DNA of 64,000 nt, taken from Nocardia arthritidis (GTDB lineage: Bacteria > Actinomycetota > Actinomycetes > Mycobacteriales > Mycobacteriaceae). Positions 42,173 to 51,460 of this stretch are shown in pieces. A program made the position numbers and the translations under genes. Location of the stretch: the NCBI RefSeq assembly GCF_011801145.1, contig NZ_CP046172.1, forward strand, positions 6,820,001-6,884,000, in the 5' to 3' direction. Under the pieces are notes generated by a model. The model did not search any database and was not told where the DNA came from. It was given only the letters and a program-made list of their open reading frames with translations. Each line of letters begins with the position of its first letter. The stretch's first letter is position 1.

Positions 42173-42952
42173 TCAAATGAGGGCCGGATAGCTGCCGCCG
42201 TCCAGATGCAGGTTGATTCCGCTGATGTAGCCGGCCTGCACACTGCACAGATAAGCCACCGCGGACCCGACTTCCTCGGGACGGCCCAGTCGCCGGGCCC
42301 GAATCGATTCGGCCTGCGCTCGGCGAGCTTCCTCGAAGTCGATGCCCGCGCGCTCGGCCTCGAGGTGCGCCAGCTGGATCTGGCGCCCGCTGTCGATGCG
42401 CTCGGGCAAAACATTGTTGACGGTGACGTTGTCGGCAACCGCCTCCAGCGCAATACCTTTCATGATCGCGGTCTCCCCCGCCCGCGCCCCGGCCGATGCG
42501 AGCATTAGCGGTGACGGAGTGGTCACCATGGCCGAGGTGATATTGACGATGCGGCCGAATTTCCGGGAACGCATGCCCGGCAGGACGGCGCGAACCAGCC
42601 GCAACGGCGTCCAATAGTGCAAATCCAGCGCGGTCGCGAAATCATCGTCGCCGAGTTCGGCCAGGCCGCCCGGCTGCGGACCACGATTGTTCGTCACCAG
42701 AATGTCGGGATCAGCTTGGGCGGCAAGCAATTTCGCGCGACCATCCGTGGTGGTGATATCCGCACCGACCGGCAGCACCCGCACACCGAATTCGTCGCGG
42801 ATTCCCGCCGCACGCCGCTCCGCCTTCGCCGAATCGCGCCCATTGAGCACGATATTCACACCCTCGCCCGCGAGGGCGCGCGCGCAGGCCAAGCCGAGTC
42901 CTTCGGTGGCGGCGCAGACGGTCGCCCATCGTCCGGCGATACCTAGATCCAT
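42173..42952 (-). CDS. SDR-family protein (BKR-like subgroup lacking the usual Tyr)
   Basis: 259 aa; AGGAG upstream of ATG 42952. The cofactor loop reads WATVCAATEGLGLACARAL rather than TGxxxGIG. VNITSAMVTTPSPLMLASAG has the Ser region, but where Y-x3-K is expected it reads ARAGETAIMKG, so the catalytic Tyr is missing and the Lys is kept. This matches the BKR-like SDR subgroup that deviates from the tetrad. It lies 51 bp after the FAH-family gene in the same operon. It may be a weakly active or specialised reductase. Confidence 0.8.
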   Translation of the reverse strand: MDLGIAGRWATVCAATEGLGLACARALAGEGVNIVLNGRDSAKAERRAAGIRDEFGVRVLPVGADITTTDGRAKLLAAQADPDILVTNNRGPQPGGLAELGDDDFATALDLHYWTPLRLVRAVLPGMRSRKFGRIVNITSAMVTTPSPLMLASAGARAGETAIMKGIALEAVADNVTVNNVLPERIDSGRQIQLAHLEAERAGIDFEEARRAQAESIRARRLGRPEEVGSAVAYLCSVQAGYISGINLHLDGGSYPALI

Positions 42953-43003
42953 GATCTTCGACTCCTTTCGAAGTGTCCGGAATCCGGGCGGGGTTGATCC
43001 GCG

Positions 43004-43855
43004 CTACTCGGCGGCGTAGAACTTCTGCCTGATTTCGCCGATGCCGGTGATGTAGCTGGTGAGCGTGTCACCAGGGGCGAGGTAGCGCGGTGGTGTCTGC
43101 CCTATACCTGTGCCGGGCGGGGTGCCGGTGAAGATGACGTCGCCCGGCAACAGCGGCGTGACGGCGCTGAGGCGGGCAATGATTTCCGGCACCGGGAACA
43201 CCAGCTGCGAAGTGCGCGAACACTGCGCGGTTTCGCCGTTGACCGCGCAGCCGATCTCCAGATCGCCCGGGTCGGCGAACTCGTCCGGCGTCACCAGCAC
43301 CGGTCCCATGGGGCCGAACCCCGGATAGGATTTGCCGAGGCTGAATTGCGGTGGTGCACCAGTCATTTGGATAATTCGTTCGGAGATGTCCTGACCGACG
43401 GTCAAACCCGCGACATGATCCCAGGCCCGTTCGGTGCCGATACGGTGCGCGCGCCGGCCGATGACGATCACCAATTCCACCTCCCAGTCGACGTGCCCTG
43501 CGGGCAACGCCACGTCGGCGTACGGATCGGTGAAGCAGGTCGGGAACTTGGTGAACACCGAAAGTTCGGTGGGGACCGGCAGACCGACTTCTTCGGAATG
43601 GTCGCGGTAGTTCAATCCCACCGCGAACACCTGTCGCGCCCCGGGTGCGGGATTGCGAAGGTCGGATTCGCCAAACGTCATCGACATGTCCGCTCGAAAC
43701 AGAACTGTGCCCGCCACGTCACGCACGTCGTCCCACTGCTGGTAAGCCGCCAGTGGCTCGGCGGGAATTCTGCCGCCACTCGCGCGCGCGAGGTCGATGG
43801 CTCGCCCGTCGGCGGCGAGCACGCAGAAGCGGTCGTTGACATTGGCGAAGCGCAT
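43004..43855 (-). CDS. Fumarylacetoacetate hydrolase family protein
   Basis: 283 aa from ATG 43855 (AGGGGAG upstream). VFAVGLNYRDHSEE, the metal site in DWEVELVIVIGRRA, GLTVGQDISERI, and GDVIFTGTPPGTGIGQ are the FAH-fold signatures with the Glu-Glu-Asp metal triad. The family includes acylpyruvate hydrolases and 2-hydroxyhepta-2,4-diene-1,7-dioate isomerase/hydrolases. Coupled here with an extradiol dioxygenase, it is likely the enzyme acting on the ring-cleavage product. Confidence 0.87.
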   Translation of the reverse strand: MRFANVNDRFCVLAADGRAIDLARASGGRIPAEPLAAYQQWDDVRDVAGTVLFRADMSMTFGESDLRNPAPGARQVFAVGLNYRDHSEEVGLPVPTELSVFTKFPTCFTDPYADVALPAGHVDWEVELVIVIGRRAHRIGTERAWDHVAGLTVGQDISERIIQMTGAPPQFSLGKSYPGFGPMGPVLVTPDEFADPGDLEIGCAVNGETAQCSRTSQLVFPVPEIIARLSAVTPLLPGDVIFTGTPPGTGIGQTPPRYLAPGDTLTSYITGIGEIRQKFYAAE

Positions 43856-43957
43856 TTTCACTCCCCTTTTCGAACGCTCCATGAATAGTGCAATGCCCGG
43901 GCGGTGCGCACGCTCATCTATCGCACCGTTTTCCCGTTGAGATTCATGACGACTCTT

Positions 43958-44977
43958 TCATCCCGCATGACTGACCCTTTGGACCGGAGCGCCCGGCATC
44001 GGCGTCGGCGTCTCGGGTTCCCGTGCCCGGACCCCGCGCATCGGTGAGGTCTCGGTGAACCAGGACAGCTCCGGCTCCGCCCCCCACAGACTGACCGCCG
44101 CGAGCGGATCCGCGAACGACCACAACAGAGTCGGTTCGTCGGCGTCGACGAAGTAGGGATGGCTGAGCAGTTCGACTCGGTGCCCGTCCGGGTCGCGCAA
44201 ATTCATGGTTGTTTCGGTGCCGATGCTGTGGCGGTTGGGCCCGTATTCGACGTTCGTCTTGAAACCGTGCGTGTGGGCGGTGTCCAGCAGGTGCAGCATC
44301 GTGACCGGTGCGTCGTGCACGACGAACGCGAAATGGTGCAGCTTCGGTCCTGGGCCCTGGCTGAAGACGATGTCGTTCGCGTTGCCTTTGCGTTCCAGGA
44401 ACGCGACTTGCAGCGGCTCGTCCGCGTCGCCCGTCGCAGTGGCGGCCTCACTTGTATGGAACCCGAGCCCCGCCCAGAATTCGACCGCGCTGTCGGCGTC
44501 GGGAACCCTGATCTGCAGATGGTCGAATCGTGGCGGCGCGGCACCGACCTTGCGCGTGTAGTCGAGCACCTCTCGTCGCGTTCCGACCACCGGCATCGCG
44601 GCGATGAATTCGACGGGAACGCCCTGCGGGTCGCTCACCTGTAAGGTGCGGCCCTGGGCCGGAAGGTCTACGAACCGCGTCGGCAGGTCTCGTGCACGGA
44701 AATGCTCGGCCAGCCGATCCAGGTCCTCGGGGGCGGCCACCCGGAAACCTGTGCGCCCGACCGCCGCGTCGGCCGCCCGGTGCAGTACCAGGCTGTGATG
44801 CTGGATCTCCTCGATACCCCGCAGGTATACGGCGTCGTCGGTGGCCTCGGTCACCACGAGTCCCACGAATTCCTCGTAGAACCGTCTGCTCTCGGCCAGA
44901 TCTGTGACGTCGAGGTGAAGATGGTTCAGCCGGGTGATGTCGAATCCCGTATCACGGTCTTGCGGATACAGAGGCAT
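43958..44977 (-). CDS. Extradiol ring-cleavage dioxygenase (type I, VOC fold; catechol 2,3-dioxygenase-like)
   Basis: 339 aa from ATG 44977. Two VOC modules. The iron ligands are in the C-terminal module: His in PPRFDHLQIRVPD, His in KLHHFAFVVHD, and Glu in DPDGHRVELLSHPYF, the 2-His-1-carboxylate set. The N-terminal module starts ITRLNHLHLDVTDLAESRRF. It would open a catechol-type ring by meta cleavage. First gene of the minus-strand operon that continues with FAH, SDR, deacetylase-like and Lrp genes. The exact catechol is not predictable. Confidence 0.87.
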   Translation of the reverse strand: MPLYPQDRDTGFDITRLNHLHLDVTDLAESRRFYEEFVGLVVTEATDDAVYLRGIEEIQHHSLVLHRAADAAVGRTGFRVAAPEDLDRLAEHFRARDLPTRFVDLPAQGRTLQVSDPQGVPVEFIAAMPVVGTRREVLDYTRKVGAAPPRFDHLQIRVPDADSAVEFWAGLGFHTSEAATATGDADEPLQVAFLERKGNANDIVFSQGPGPKLHHFAFVVHDAPVTMLHLLDTAHTHGFKTNVEYGPNRHSIGTETTMNLRDPDGHRVELLSHPYFVDADEPTLLWSFADPLAAVSLWGAEPELSWFTETSPMRGVRAREPETPTPMPGAPVQRVSHAG

Positions 44978-45193
44978 GGCTACACGGCTCCAATCGTTTG
45001 TTATGGCGGTAATTCTCGTACGACTGTGGAAACCAATGTCTTCCAGCGACTATTTCGCGCGAAACGCGGAAACGAAAGAATGTGACAAGCGAGCGTCCTG
45101 GTTACCGCGATGTGCGCCACCGGAATCTCGTTCCGACGTATAGACGAGACAATCCGGAAATGCGGGCTTGGAATCTTCTTCGCGAGTGGCGAA

Positions 45194-46927
45194 TCAGGGA
45201 CGTGGAATGTTGCGCAGATTGCTGCGAGCCATGTCGATCATCTTGCCGACGCCGCCGTCGAGGACCGTGCGGCCGCTGCTCAGTGCGAAACCACGCAGCA
45301 TCTCACCGGTAATCCGCGGTGGAATCGACAGCGCGTTCGGGTCGGTCACTACTTCGAGCAGGGCGGGGCCGGGAGTTTCCAGCACCGTCCGCAGCCCCTT
45401 GGCAAGATCGCCGGGATGATCGATCCGAACGGACGGGATACCGCATGCGGTGGCGATGGCACTGAAATCCACTGCGGGATGGTCGGTTCCGTAATCCGGA
45501 TAACCTTCGACCATCATCTCCAGCTTGACCATGCCGAGGCTGGCGTTGTTGAACACCACCACCTTCACCGGAAGGTCGTAGGTCTTCAAGGTCAACAGTT
45601 CCCCGAGCAGCATGCTCAGCCCCCCGTCCCCGGACAGGGAGATCACCTGACGGCCCGGGTATGCCAGCTGCGCGCCGATCGCGTGCGGCAGCGCGTTGGC
45701 CATGCTGCCGTGCCAGAACGAGCCGATTACCCTGCGTTGCCCGTTCGGCGTGAGATACCTTGCCGCCCATACGTTTCCCATTCCGGTGTCAACCGTGAAC
45801 ACCGCATCGCCTGCCGCCTCCTCATCGAGGACAGCCGCCGCGTATTCGGGATGGATGGGCGTGCGGTCGGCGATCTTGCCGGTATACGCACCGACGACCT
45901 TCTCCAACCGCCTGGCGTGCTCATGCAGCATGCGATGCAGGAACGAACGGTCCGTGCGCGGCCGCAACAGTGGAAGCAACTGCGCGACGGTCGCTTTCAC
46001 GTCCCCGTGCACCGCGAGATCCAGCGGTGTGCGCCTGGCGAATCGGGTGAGGTCCCGGTCGATCTGGACCGTGCGCCGTTGCGGCAGGAAATCGTCGTAG
46101 GGGAAGTCGGTGCCGAGCAGGACCACGCAGTCCGCCTCGTGCATGGCCTCGTAGCAGGCACCGTAGCCGAGCAGTCCGCTCATGCCGACGTCGAACGGAT
46201 TGTCGTACTGGATCCACTGTTTGCCGCGCAAACTGTGGCCGACCGGAGCAGCCAGCGCGTCCGCCAGGGCTATTGTCTCATCGTGCGCGTCCGCCACGCC
46301 GCCACCGCAGAACAGCATCACCTTGTCCGCGTTGTCGAGTACCCGGGCCAGTTCCTCGATCTGCGCCGGCGCGGGCACGAGCGGGGAGCGAACGGCACAT
46401 GCGCTGTGCCCCACCGCATTCGACGGAGCCCGCCGCCCGCTGACATCACCGGGGATGGTCAGCACCGAAACACCGCCCGCGCCCAGGGCGGTCTGCATCG
46501 CGATACGCAGCAGCCGCGGCAACTGCTCCGGCGTGGAAACCATCTCACTGTAGTGGCTGCATTCGGCGAACAGCTGCTGCGGATGCGTTTCCTGGAAGTA
46601 CCGGGTACCGATCTGGGCCAGCGGGATATGCGAGGCGATAGCCAGTACCGGCGCACCCGAGCGATGTGCATCGAACAGCCCATTGATCAGGTGCAGGTTG
46701 CCCGGCCCGCAACTGCCGGCACACACCGCCAGCTGTCCGGTCAGCTGCGCTTCGGCGGCCGCCGCGAACGCGGCCGCCTCCTCGTGCCTGACATGGACCC
46801 ACTCGATACCGTCCGTACGCCGGACCGCATCCACAATCGGATTCAGACTGTCCCCGACAATCCCATAAATCCGCGAAACCCCATGCGCGATCAGGTCGCG
46901 AACCAAAACGTCTGCCGTCGTCACCAT
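45194..46927 (-). CDS. poxB: Pyruvate dehydrogenase (quinone) / pyruvate oxidase
   Basis: 577 aa. Close to E. coli PoxB across the whole length: RHEEAAAFAAAAEAQLTGQL, CAGSCGPGNLHLINGLFDAH, YFQETHPQQLFAECSHY, LRGKQWIQYDNPFDVGMSGL, GSFWHGSMANALPHAIGAQL and GDGGLSMLLGELLTLK (ThDP motif). It converts pyruvate to acetate and CO2, passing electrons via FAD to the quinone pool at the membrane. In place of the E. coli membrane-anchoring tail, the C-terminus ends GKMIDMARSNLRNIPRP. It lies 216 bp beyond the start of the dioxygenase operon, on the same strand, and could use pyruvate released by meta cleavage. Confidence 0.9.
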   Translation of the reverse strand: MVTTADVLVRDLIAHGVSRIYGIVGDSLNPIVDAVRRTDGIEWVHVRHEEAAAFAAAAEAQLTGQLAVCAGSCGPGNLHLINGLFDAHRSGAPVLAIASHIPLAQIGTRYFQETHPQQLFAECSHYSEMVSTPEQLPRLLRIAMQTALGAGGVSVLTIPGDVSGRRAPSNAVGHSACAVRSPLVPAPAQIEELARVLDNADKVMLFCGGGVADAHDETIALADALAAPVGHSLRGKQWIQYDNPFDVGMSGLLGYGACYEAMHEADCVVLLGTDFPYDDFLPQRRTVQIDRDLTRFARRTPLDLAVHGDVKATVAQLLPLLRPRTDRSFLHRMLHEHARRLEKVVGAYTGKIADRTPIHPEYAAAVLDEEAAGDAVFTVDTGMGNVWAARYLTPNGQRRVIGSFWHGSMANALPHAIGAQLAYPGRQVISLSGDGGLSMLLGELLTLKTYDLPVKVVVFNNASLGMVKLEMMVEGYPDYGTDHPAVDFSAIATACGIPSVRIDHPGDLAKGLRTVLETPGPALLEVVTDPNALSIPPRITGEMLRGFALSSGRTVLDGGVGKMIDMARSNLRNIPRP

Positions 46928-47160
46928 GCCGTGCCCTACCTTCCCGATCTCGTCTACCGAATCGATCCGGGTGCGAACGCACCGCTGCTACCGCAAGTTG
47001 CCGACTGGTCCGAGGCGCCGATCACGAGTAGGACGACGTCATCACTACCTGCGACCAGCAGCAGGGCCGGATCGCCGCCCGTTGCGGCCGGTCACGATGA
47101 ATCCCATTGCAGCATCCGAAACCAGTAGATCGAATTCGCTTCCGCCCGGCAACAACGTAT

Positions 47161-47194
47161 TACAGATGACCGCCACCTGTGCGGGCGATAATCG
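47161..47194 (+). promoter_or_regulatory. CAGATG palindrome site 7 with GATAAT box
   Basis: CAGATG-ACCGC-CACCTG (47163-47179), one arm mismatch, then GCGGGC and GATAAT at 47187-47192, the composite seen before the LysR gene at 6.5 kb. It is 236 bp upstream of poxB. The GATAAT box points toward the TetR gene end, not toward poxB. Confidence 0.5.
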
Positions 47195-47209
47195 CTTGTT
47201 CTTCGAGGC

Positions 47210-47812
47210 TTATTCGTAAGCCTCCGTCCTCCTACTATGCACTGATATCATGCCCCGCAGCAGCATATCGACGCTGCGTTCGACCGTTTCCGGGCTTCTG
47301 AGGTGAGGATAGAAGCGGACGATCTGCATGATTGGGGCAAAGATCGTGATTGTGGCAAGTTCGAGATCGAGGTCCGGCCTGAGCTCACCGATTTCGATGC
47401 CGCGTTTCAACACTTCCAGCACCTGGGCCTCGCGAGGTTTGACAATAATCTCGGCGTACCGCTCCCGCAATGATGGATGACGCAGACTCTCATTGGCCAA
47501 AGCGGCAAGCAGCGGTCCCTGTGCCGATTCGAGATGACGCCAGCGCAGGTTCTCGGCGACGATGATCAAATCTTCCCGGATGGATGTGCCGGGCAGTTCG
47601 GGTAAGGGTAGGTCGACGGATGCGATGGCATCGACGATGAGATCTTCTTTGCAGTTCCATCGCCGATAGATCGTGGTCTTTGCGACACGGGCCTCGGCAG
47701 CCACCCGTTCGATCGACAACGCACCTATGCCCAGATCAGCGATGATACGCAGCGTGGCGGTGCGGATGGCGCGGTCCGCTTCTTCACTTCGCGGTCTACC
47801 CCGGCGCTGCAC
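47210..47812 (-). CDS. TetR-family transcriptional regulator
   Basis: About 200 aa from GTG 47812 (VQRRGRPRSEEADRAIRTAT). The open frame reaches GTG 47890, but that codon lies inside the loop of the terminator of the upstream reductase gene, so it is not used. The HTH reads IADLGIGALSIERVAAEARV, AKTTIYRRW; the C-terminal ligand domain is TetR_C-like (LLAALANESLRHPSLRERYA). It lies downstream of the carboxylic acid reductase on the same strand and is a good candidate for its regulator, perhaps via the repeats at 51.46-51.56 kb. Confidence 0.85.
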   Translation of the reverse strand: MQRRGRPRSEEADRAIRTATLRIIADLGIGALSIERVAAEARVAKTTIYRRWNCKEDLIVDAIASVDLPLPELPGTSIREDLIIVAENLRWRHLESAQGPLLAALANESLRHPSLRERYAEIIVKPREAQVLEVLKRGIEIGELRPDLDLELATITIFAPIMQIVRFYPHLRSPETVERSVDMLLRGMISVHSRRTEAYE

Positions 47813-47866
47813 GTGGTTGTTGATTGGTCTCTCCAAACTCGACCGGTAAGGTCCGATCGTGGGTCG

Positions 47867-47903
47867 AAAAGGGTACTGCCCCAGACGCACCGGGGCAGTA
47901 CCC
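47867..47903 (-). terminator. Strong rho-independent terminator of the carboxylic acid reductase gene
   Basis: On the minus strand GGGTACTGCCCC, a 9-nt loop, GGGGCAGTACCC, then TTTT. The stem is a perfect 12 bp, 9 nt after the stop codon. It separates the reductase transcript from the TetR gene. Confidence 0.85.
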
Positions 47904-47912
47904 TTCGGATAC

Positions 47913-50900
47913 TTAAATCATTTTCAGGTGACGCAGGTCGGACACGTACTTGCCGATCAGCTCGGCGCCGAGGTGCGGAAGATCGCCGTCCGGACCGATC
48001 TTCGCCGCGCGGACGGCGTCCCGGAAACGATCTGCGGTCATATCCGCACCGAAGCTGGTCGGTGGTTGTTCGTATGCGTGCAGCAGCGGCTGAATCGATT
48101 GCTGCCGTTGCTTTTCCGGTAAGGCATTGAGCGCGGTTTCGAAGCGTGCGAACCAATCCCGGTAGCTGTCGATTCGGCGAATCGAGCAGCCGGCATCGAC
48201 GAGCCAATCGACGAAGGTGTCCAGGGAGATCCCGTCGTCATGTGCGTTGCGGCAGTTGTACGTGTGGTGGCCGCTATGGTTTTCCTCGCCGATCGTCGCG
48301 ATCGCTTCGGCCGTGAAATCGCCCGGAAGCCCGCTGTAGTGGGCGCGTGGCCGGACACCGGTGTAGTTCAGTTGATAGAACGATCCCGGCGCGATTCCAG
48401 TCGCTATGAGGCTGAACAGTAGTCGGGTGAGATTGTCCGGCACGTTCAGCTGACCCTGGTATCGGCTGTGGGCCAGGATCATATCCGAGCGGAACACCGA
48501 CACGGGCAGTCCTACCTCGTCGTGCGCCTCGAGCAGGAGCACTTCCGACGCCCATTTACTGACGGCATATCCGCTGGCATAACCGGAGGTGAGCGAGCGC
48601 ACCGGATTTACCGTGCGCAGGTCCACTTCCTCGTCGATGGGGATTTCCGAGTCCGCCCCCACCCCGACCGTGGAGACGAAGCTGACCGGCTTCATCCGGC
48701 CGGTGATGGCCAGGCGCACTATCTCGGCAGTGCCGAGCACGTTCGGGCCGAAGAGCTCCTTGTACGGCATCACGTGGTTCACGAAGGCGGCGACATGGTG
48801 GATGAGGTCGACTCGTCGCGCCAGGTCGGCAAAGGTGTCCTCGGATAGTCCGAGGTTGGGTTCGCCGACGTCACCGACCAGCACCTCCAGGTGATCGGTC
48901 GCCAGTTCCCGGAACCGGGCCAGCTGTTCCGGATCGCCCGTATCGAACACCCGTTCCAGCCGCTGCTGGGCGGCTGCTCGGTCGCTGCCGCGGATGATGG
49001 TGATCACCTTGCCCTGGCGCGGGGCAACACGTTCCAGCAGTTCGAGAAGCATCAGGCGGCCGAGGTACCCGTTTGCGCCGGTGAGCAGTACCACCCGAGC
49101 GGGATCGTGGCTGACGGGAGGCAGTTTCTTGGCGGCGGCGATCGTCGCGGCGTCGATGAACTTCGCCAGGGTGATGTCGCGGGCACGGACCTCGGTGGCC
49201 TCGGCGCCGTGGATCTTGGTGAAAGTGGGCCGGGTCGACCCGTGTGCGAGTTCGGATTCGATATGCGTGGCGATCTGCTCGAGATCGTTGGCCGGGTTGA
49301 GGATTACCGCCACCGGTAGCTCGATGCCGAAGATCTCACTGAGCAGGTTCGCGAAGGTCAGGGCGGATAAGGAGTCACCCCCCAAATCGGTGAAGGGTAT
49401 CCGCTGGATCGCGGCGTCCAACGTTGTCCCCAACACGGCCTCCGCGGCCTGGCGGACTGTTTGCAGAGCGGACTGATCGGCTCCATGGGTGCGCAGGAAT
49501 GCCAATTGGCTGGCCTGGTTGTCCGCCATTTCGCCGTAGAGCGCCTCGAGTTGATCGCCGAATCTGGCCTTCAACTTGGGTCGGTTGAGCTTTCGAGAGT
49601 CGGTGAGCAACCCGTTCTCCGTGCTGAACGGGTCGGTTTCGACAATGAAGTCCCGCGGGATCTCGTAGGATTCGAGTCCCGCCTCGTTGGCGACCTGCTG
49701 AATCGATGCCGCGATCCGCGCTTTCAGTTCGGACGGCTTCGGCGTCCCGGCAAGTGCCTCAGCGGTGGGAACGACGACCGCGAGCAAGAACGAACGCTCG
49801 CCGTTCCCGTAGACGTAGACCTGGCGCACGAGAGGGCTCTTGACAAATAGCGCGTCCAATTTGGAGACCGTCACGAATTCACCTTGCGACAACTTCAAGA
49901 CATTGTTGCGACGATCGACGAATACCAGTTCGTCCGGCGCGATTTCGGCCATGACATCGCCGGTCCGGTAGAAGCCGTCGCTGGTGATCGCGTTTTCCCA
50001 GATTTCTGGCCGCTTGTAGTAGCCGGGGATGATGGTCTCGGTCTTGACCAGTAGCTCGCCGCGGGGGTGGGGCTGATCGGTGACGAAGTAGCCGAGCTCC
50101 GGAACGTCGACGAGTTTGTATTCGACAACTGGTGGTCGTTGGACCGAGTTGTCGACCAGAATCGAACCGGCTTCGGTGGAACCCAGGGAAATCGTCAAGT
50201 GCAGCTGGAGGCATGATTCCATGAATTCGTGCAGTTCGCGCGACAATGGCGCCGAGCCGCAGACCAACGAAACCATCCGACCGCCCAGGACATTGTTTCG
50301 GATGTGGGCTCTGATGTCTTCGTCTGTCTCGGCAGTCGGGTTCGCGACGCGAGACCGTTCGCTCTGATAGTGCTGGAAGAGCATTTCGCAGATCCGTGGC
50401 ACGAGAAACAGTTCGGTGGGCCGTGCTAGCGCCGTATCCTCGAAGAGCGTGGACAGATCGCTCTTCGCGGTGAAGTACGAGATGCCACCGCGCACCAGGC
50501 CGGCGGCCAGCGTCGCGACACCGAGCAGGTGGCTCAAGGGCGTGAAGTTCATCGAGAATACCGGAGTTTCGTGGTCGGGCTGCCACCGTCCGGTCCACGC
50601 GTCGCGGACCAATCGCTTGGTGTGCACGGCGCCTTTTGGTGCGCCGGTGCTACCCGAGGTGTAAATCAGCAACGACGGGGCATCGCCAGTCGTATCCGTG
50701 TCCAGCGGAGCCGGCGCCAGCGTCTTCCCGCGGGCAATGACCTCGGCGAGCGAGTCGATCGTCGTGTCGGGGCGGATGGCCCGCAGTCGCTGGGTGGCTG
50801 ATTCGAACAGTTCGCGATGCTCATCGACCTCGTGGTGGTAGTCGAATACGACGATTCGCTTGATCGATCGAGTCACCTCCGCGAGTTCGACCGCATAGGT

Positions 50901-51419
50901 CAGTCGTGCCGGGCTGACTGCCAAGATTTTCGGTTCCGTCTCGTCGGTGATCTTCGAGAGATCGGTGGGAGTGGCGCTCGTCTGCAAGGGAACCGCTACC
51001 AGACCGAGGTAGTTGAGTGCCAAGAACAATGTCGCGTGTTGTGCGCTGGTGAACCCGATGGTGGAAACGAAATCCCCGGCCCGCACGGGATGCCGCGGGT
51101 GGGAATAGAGTTCGGCAGCGACAGCCTCGACCGCTTTCCACACCTCTGCGTAGCTGAGTGTGTCGAACCTCGGCTCGAGGGCCAGAATGGTGCGGCCCCC
51201 CGCGTCGGTGGTAAACACTTTGGCGCGTTCCGCGAAGGCGGGCCGATCTCGATAAGTATCGAAGATGATTCGCTGGCATTCAGCCAGGGGGATTCCGGGC
51301 TGCTGTGCGGCGAGAAATGCTTCTGCTTTGGGCGTCGCGCTGGCGAATTGCGGGTCTTCCGCAAACAGTGTCGCTATCTTTTGTTTCCGTGCCTTGGCGA
51401 AGGCCGCTGAATCATACAT
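47913..51419 (-). CDS. car: Carboxylic acid reductase (adenylation - carrier - thioester reductase)
   Basis: 1168 aa from ATG 51419 (GAGGTG upstream), close to the 1174 residues of Nocardia iowensis CAR. Adenylation domain: YTSGSTGAPKG at ~253-263. Carrier domain: LGGDSLSAL with the phosphopantetheine Ser at 683. Reductase domain: LLTGANGYLGRLMLLELLER from ~777, NADPH-dependent, with the short-chain-dehydrogenase-like Tyr/Lys in SGYASGYAVSKWASEVLLLE. The enzyme reduces aromatic and aliphatic acids to aldehydes using ATP and NADPH and needs a phosphopantetheinyl transferase, which is not in the window. It is monocistronic, with a strong terminator and an upstream region of 39-bp repeats. Confidence 0.95.
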   Translation of the reverse strand: MYDSAAFAKARKQKIATLFAEDPQFASATPKAEAFLAAQQPGIPLAECQRIIFDTYRDRPAFAERAKVFTTDAGGRTILALEPRFDTLSYAEVWKAVEAVAAELYSHPRHPVRAGDFVSTIGFTSAQHATLFLALNYLGLVAVPLQTSATPTDLSKITDETEPKILAVSPARLTYAVELAEVTRSIKRIVVFDYHHEVDEHRELFESATQRLRAIRPDTTIDSLAEVIARGKTLAPAPLDTDTTGDAPSLLIYTSGSTGAPKGAVHTKRLVRDAWTGRWQPDHETPVFSMNFTPLSHLLGVATLAAGLVRGGISYFTAKSDLSTLFEDTALARPTELFLVPRICEMLFQHYQSERSRVANPTAETDEDIRAHIRNNVLGGRMVSLVCGSAPLSRELHEFMESCLQLHLTISLGSTEAGSILVDNSVQRPPVVEYKLVDVPELGYFVTDQPHPRGELLVKTETIIPGYYKRPEIWENAITSDGFYRTGDVMAEIAPDELVFVDRRNNVLKLSQGEFVTVSKLDALFVKSPLVRQVYVYGNGERSFLLAVVVPTAEALAGTPKPSELKARIAASIQQVANEAGLESYEIPRDFIVETDPFSTENGLLTDSRKLNRPKLKARFGDQLEALYGEMADNQASQLAFLRTHGADQSALQTVRQAAEAVLGTTLDAAIQRIPFTDLGGDSLSALTFANLLSEIFGIELPVAVILNPANDLEQIATHIESELAHGSTRPTFTKIHGAEATEVRARDITLAKFIDAATIAAAKKLPPVSHDPARVVLLTGANGYLGRLMLLELLERVAPRQGKVITIIRGSDRAAAQQRLERVFDTGDPEQLARFRELATDHLEVLVGDVGEPNLGLSEDTFADLARRVDLIHHVAAFVNHVMPYKELFGPNVLGTAEIVRLAITGRMKPVSFVSTVGVGADSEIPIDEEVDLRTVNPVRSLTSGYASGYAVSKWASEVLLLEAHDEVGLPVSVFRSDMILAHSRYQGQLNVPDNLTRLLFSLIATGIAPGSFYQLNYTGVRPRAHYSGLPGDFTAEAIATIGEENHSGHHTYNCRNAHDDGISLDTFVDWLVDAGCSIRRIDSYRDWFARFETALNALPEKQRQQSIQPLLHAYEQPPTSFGADMTADRFRDAVRAAKIGPDGDLPHLGAELIGKYVSDLRHLKMI

Positions 51420-51460
51420 TGGACACCTCGATCTTGGTCGGTCACATGGTTGGTGGGATT

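Noticed and set aside
45110..47128. Open frame of 672 codons on the plus strand opposite poxB
   Set aside because: Antisense to a clear PoxB homologue; composition (His/Gln/Arg-rich) is typical of a shadow frame.
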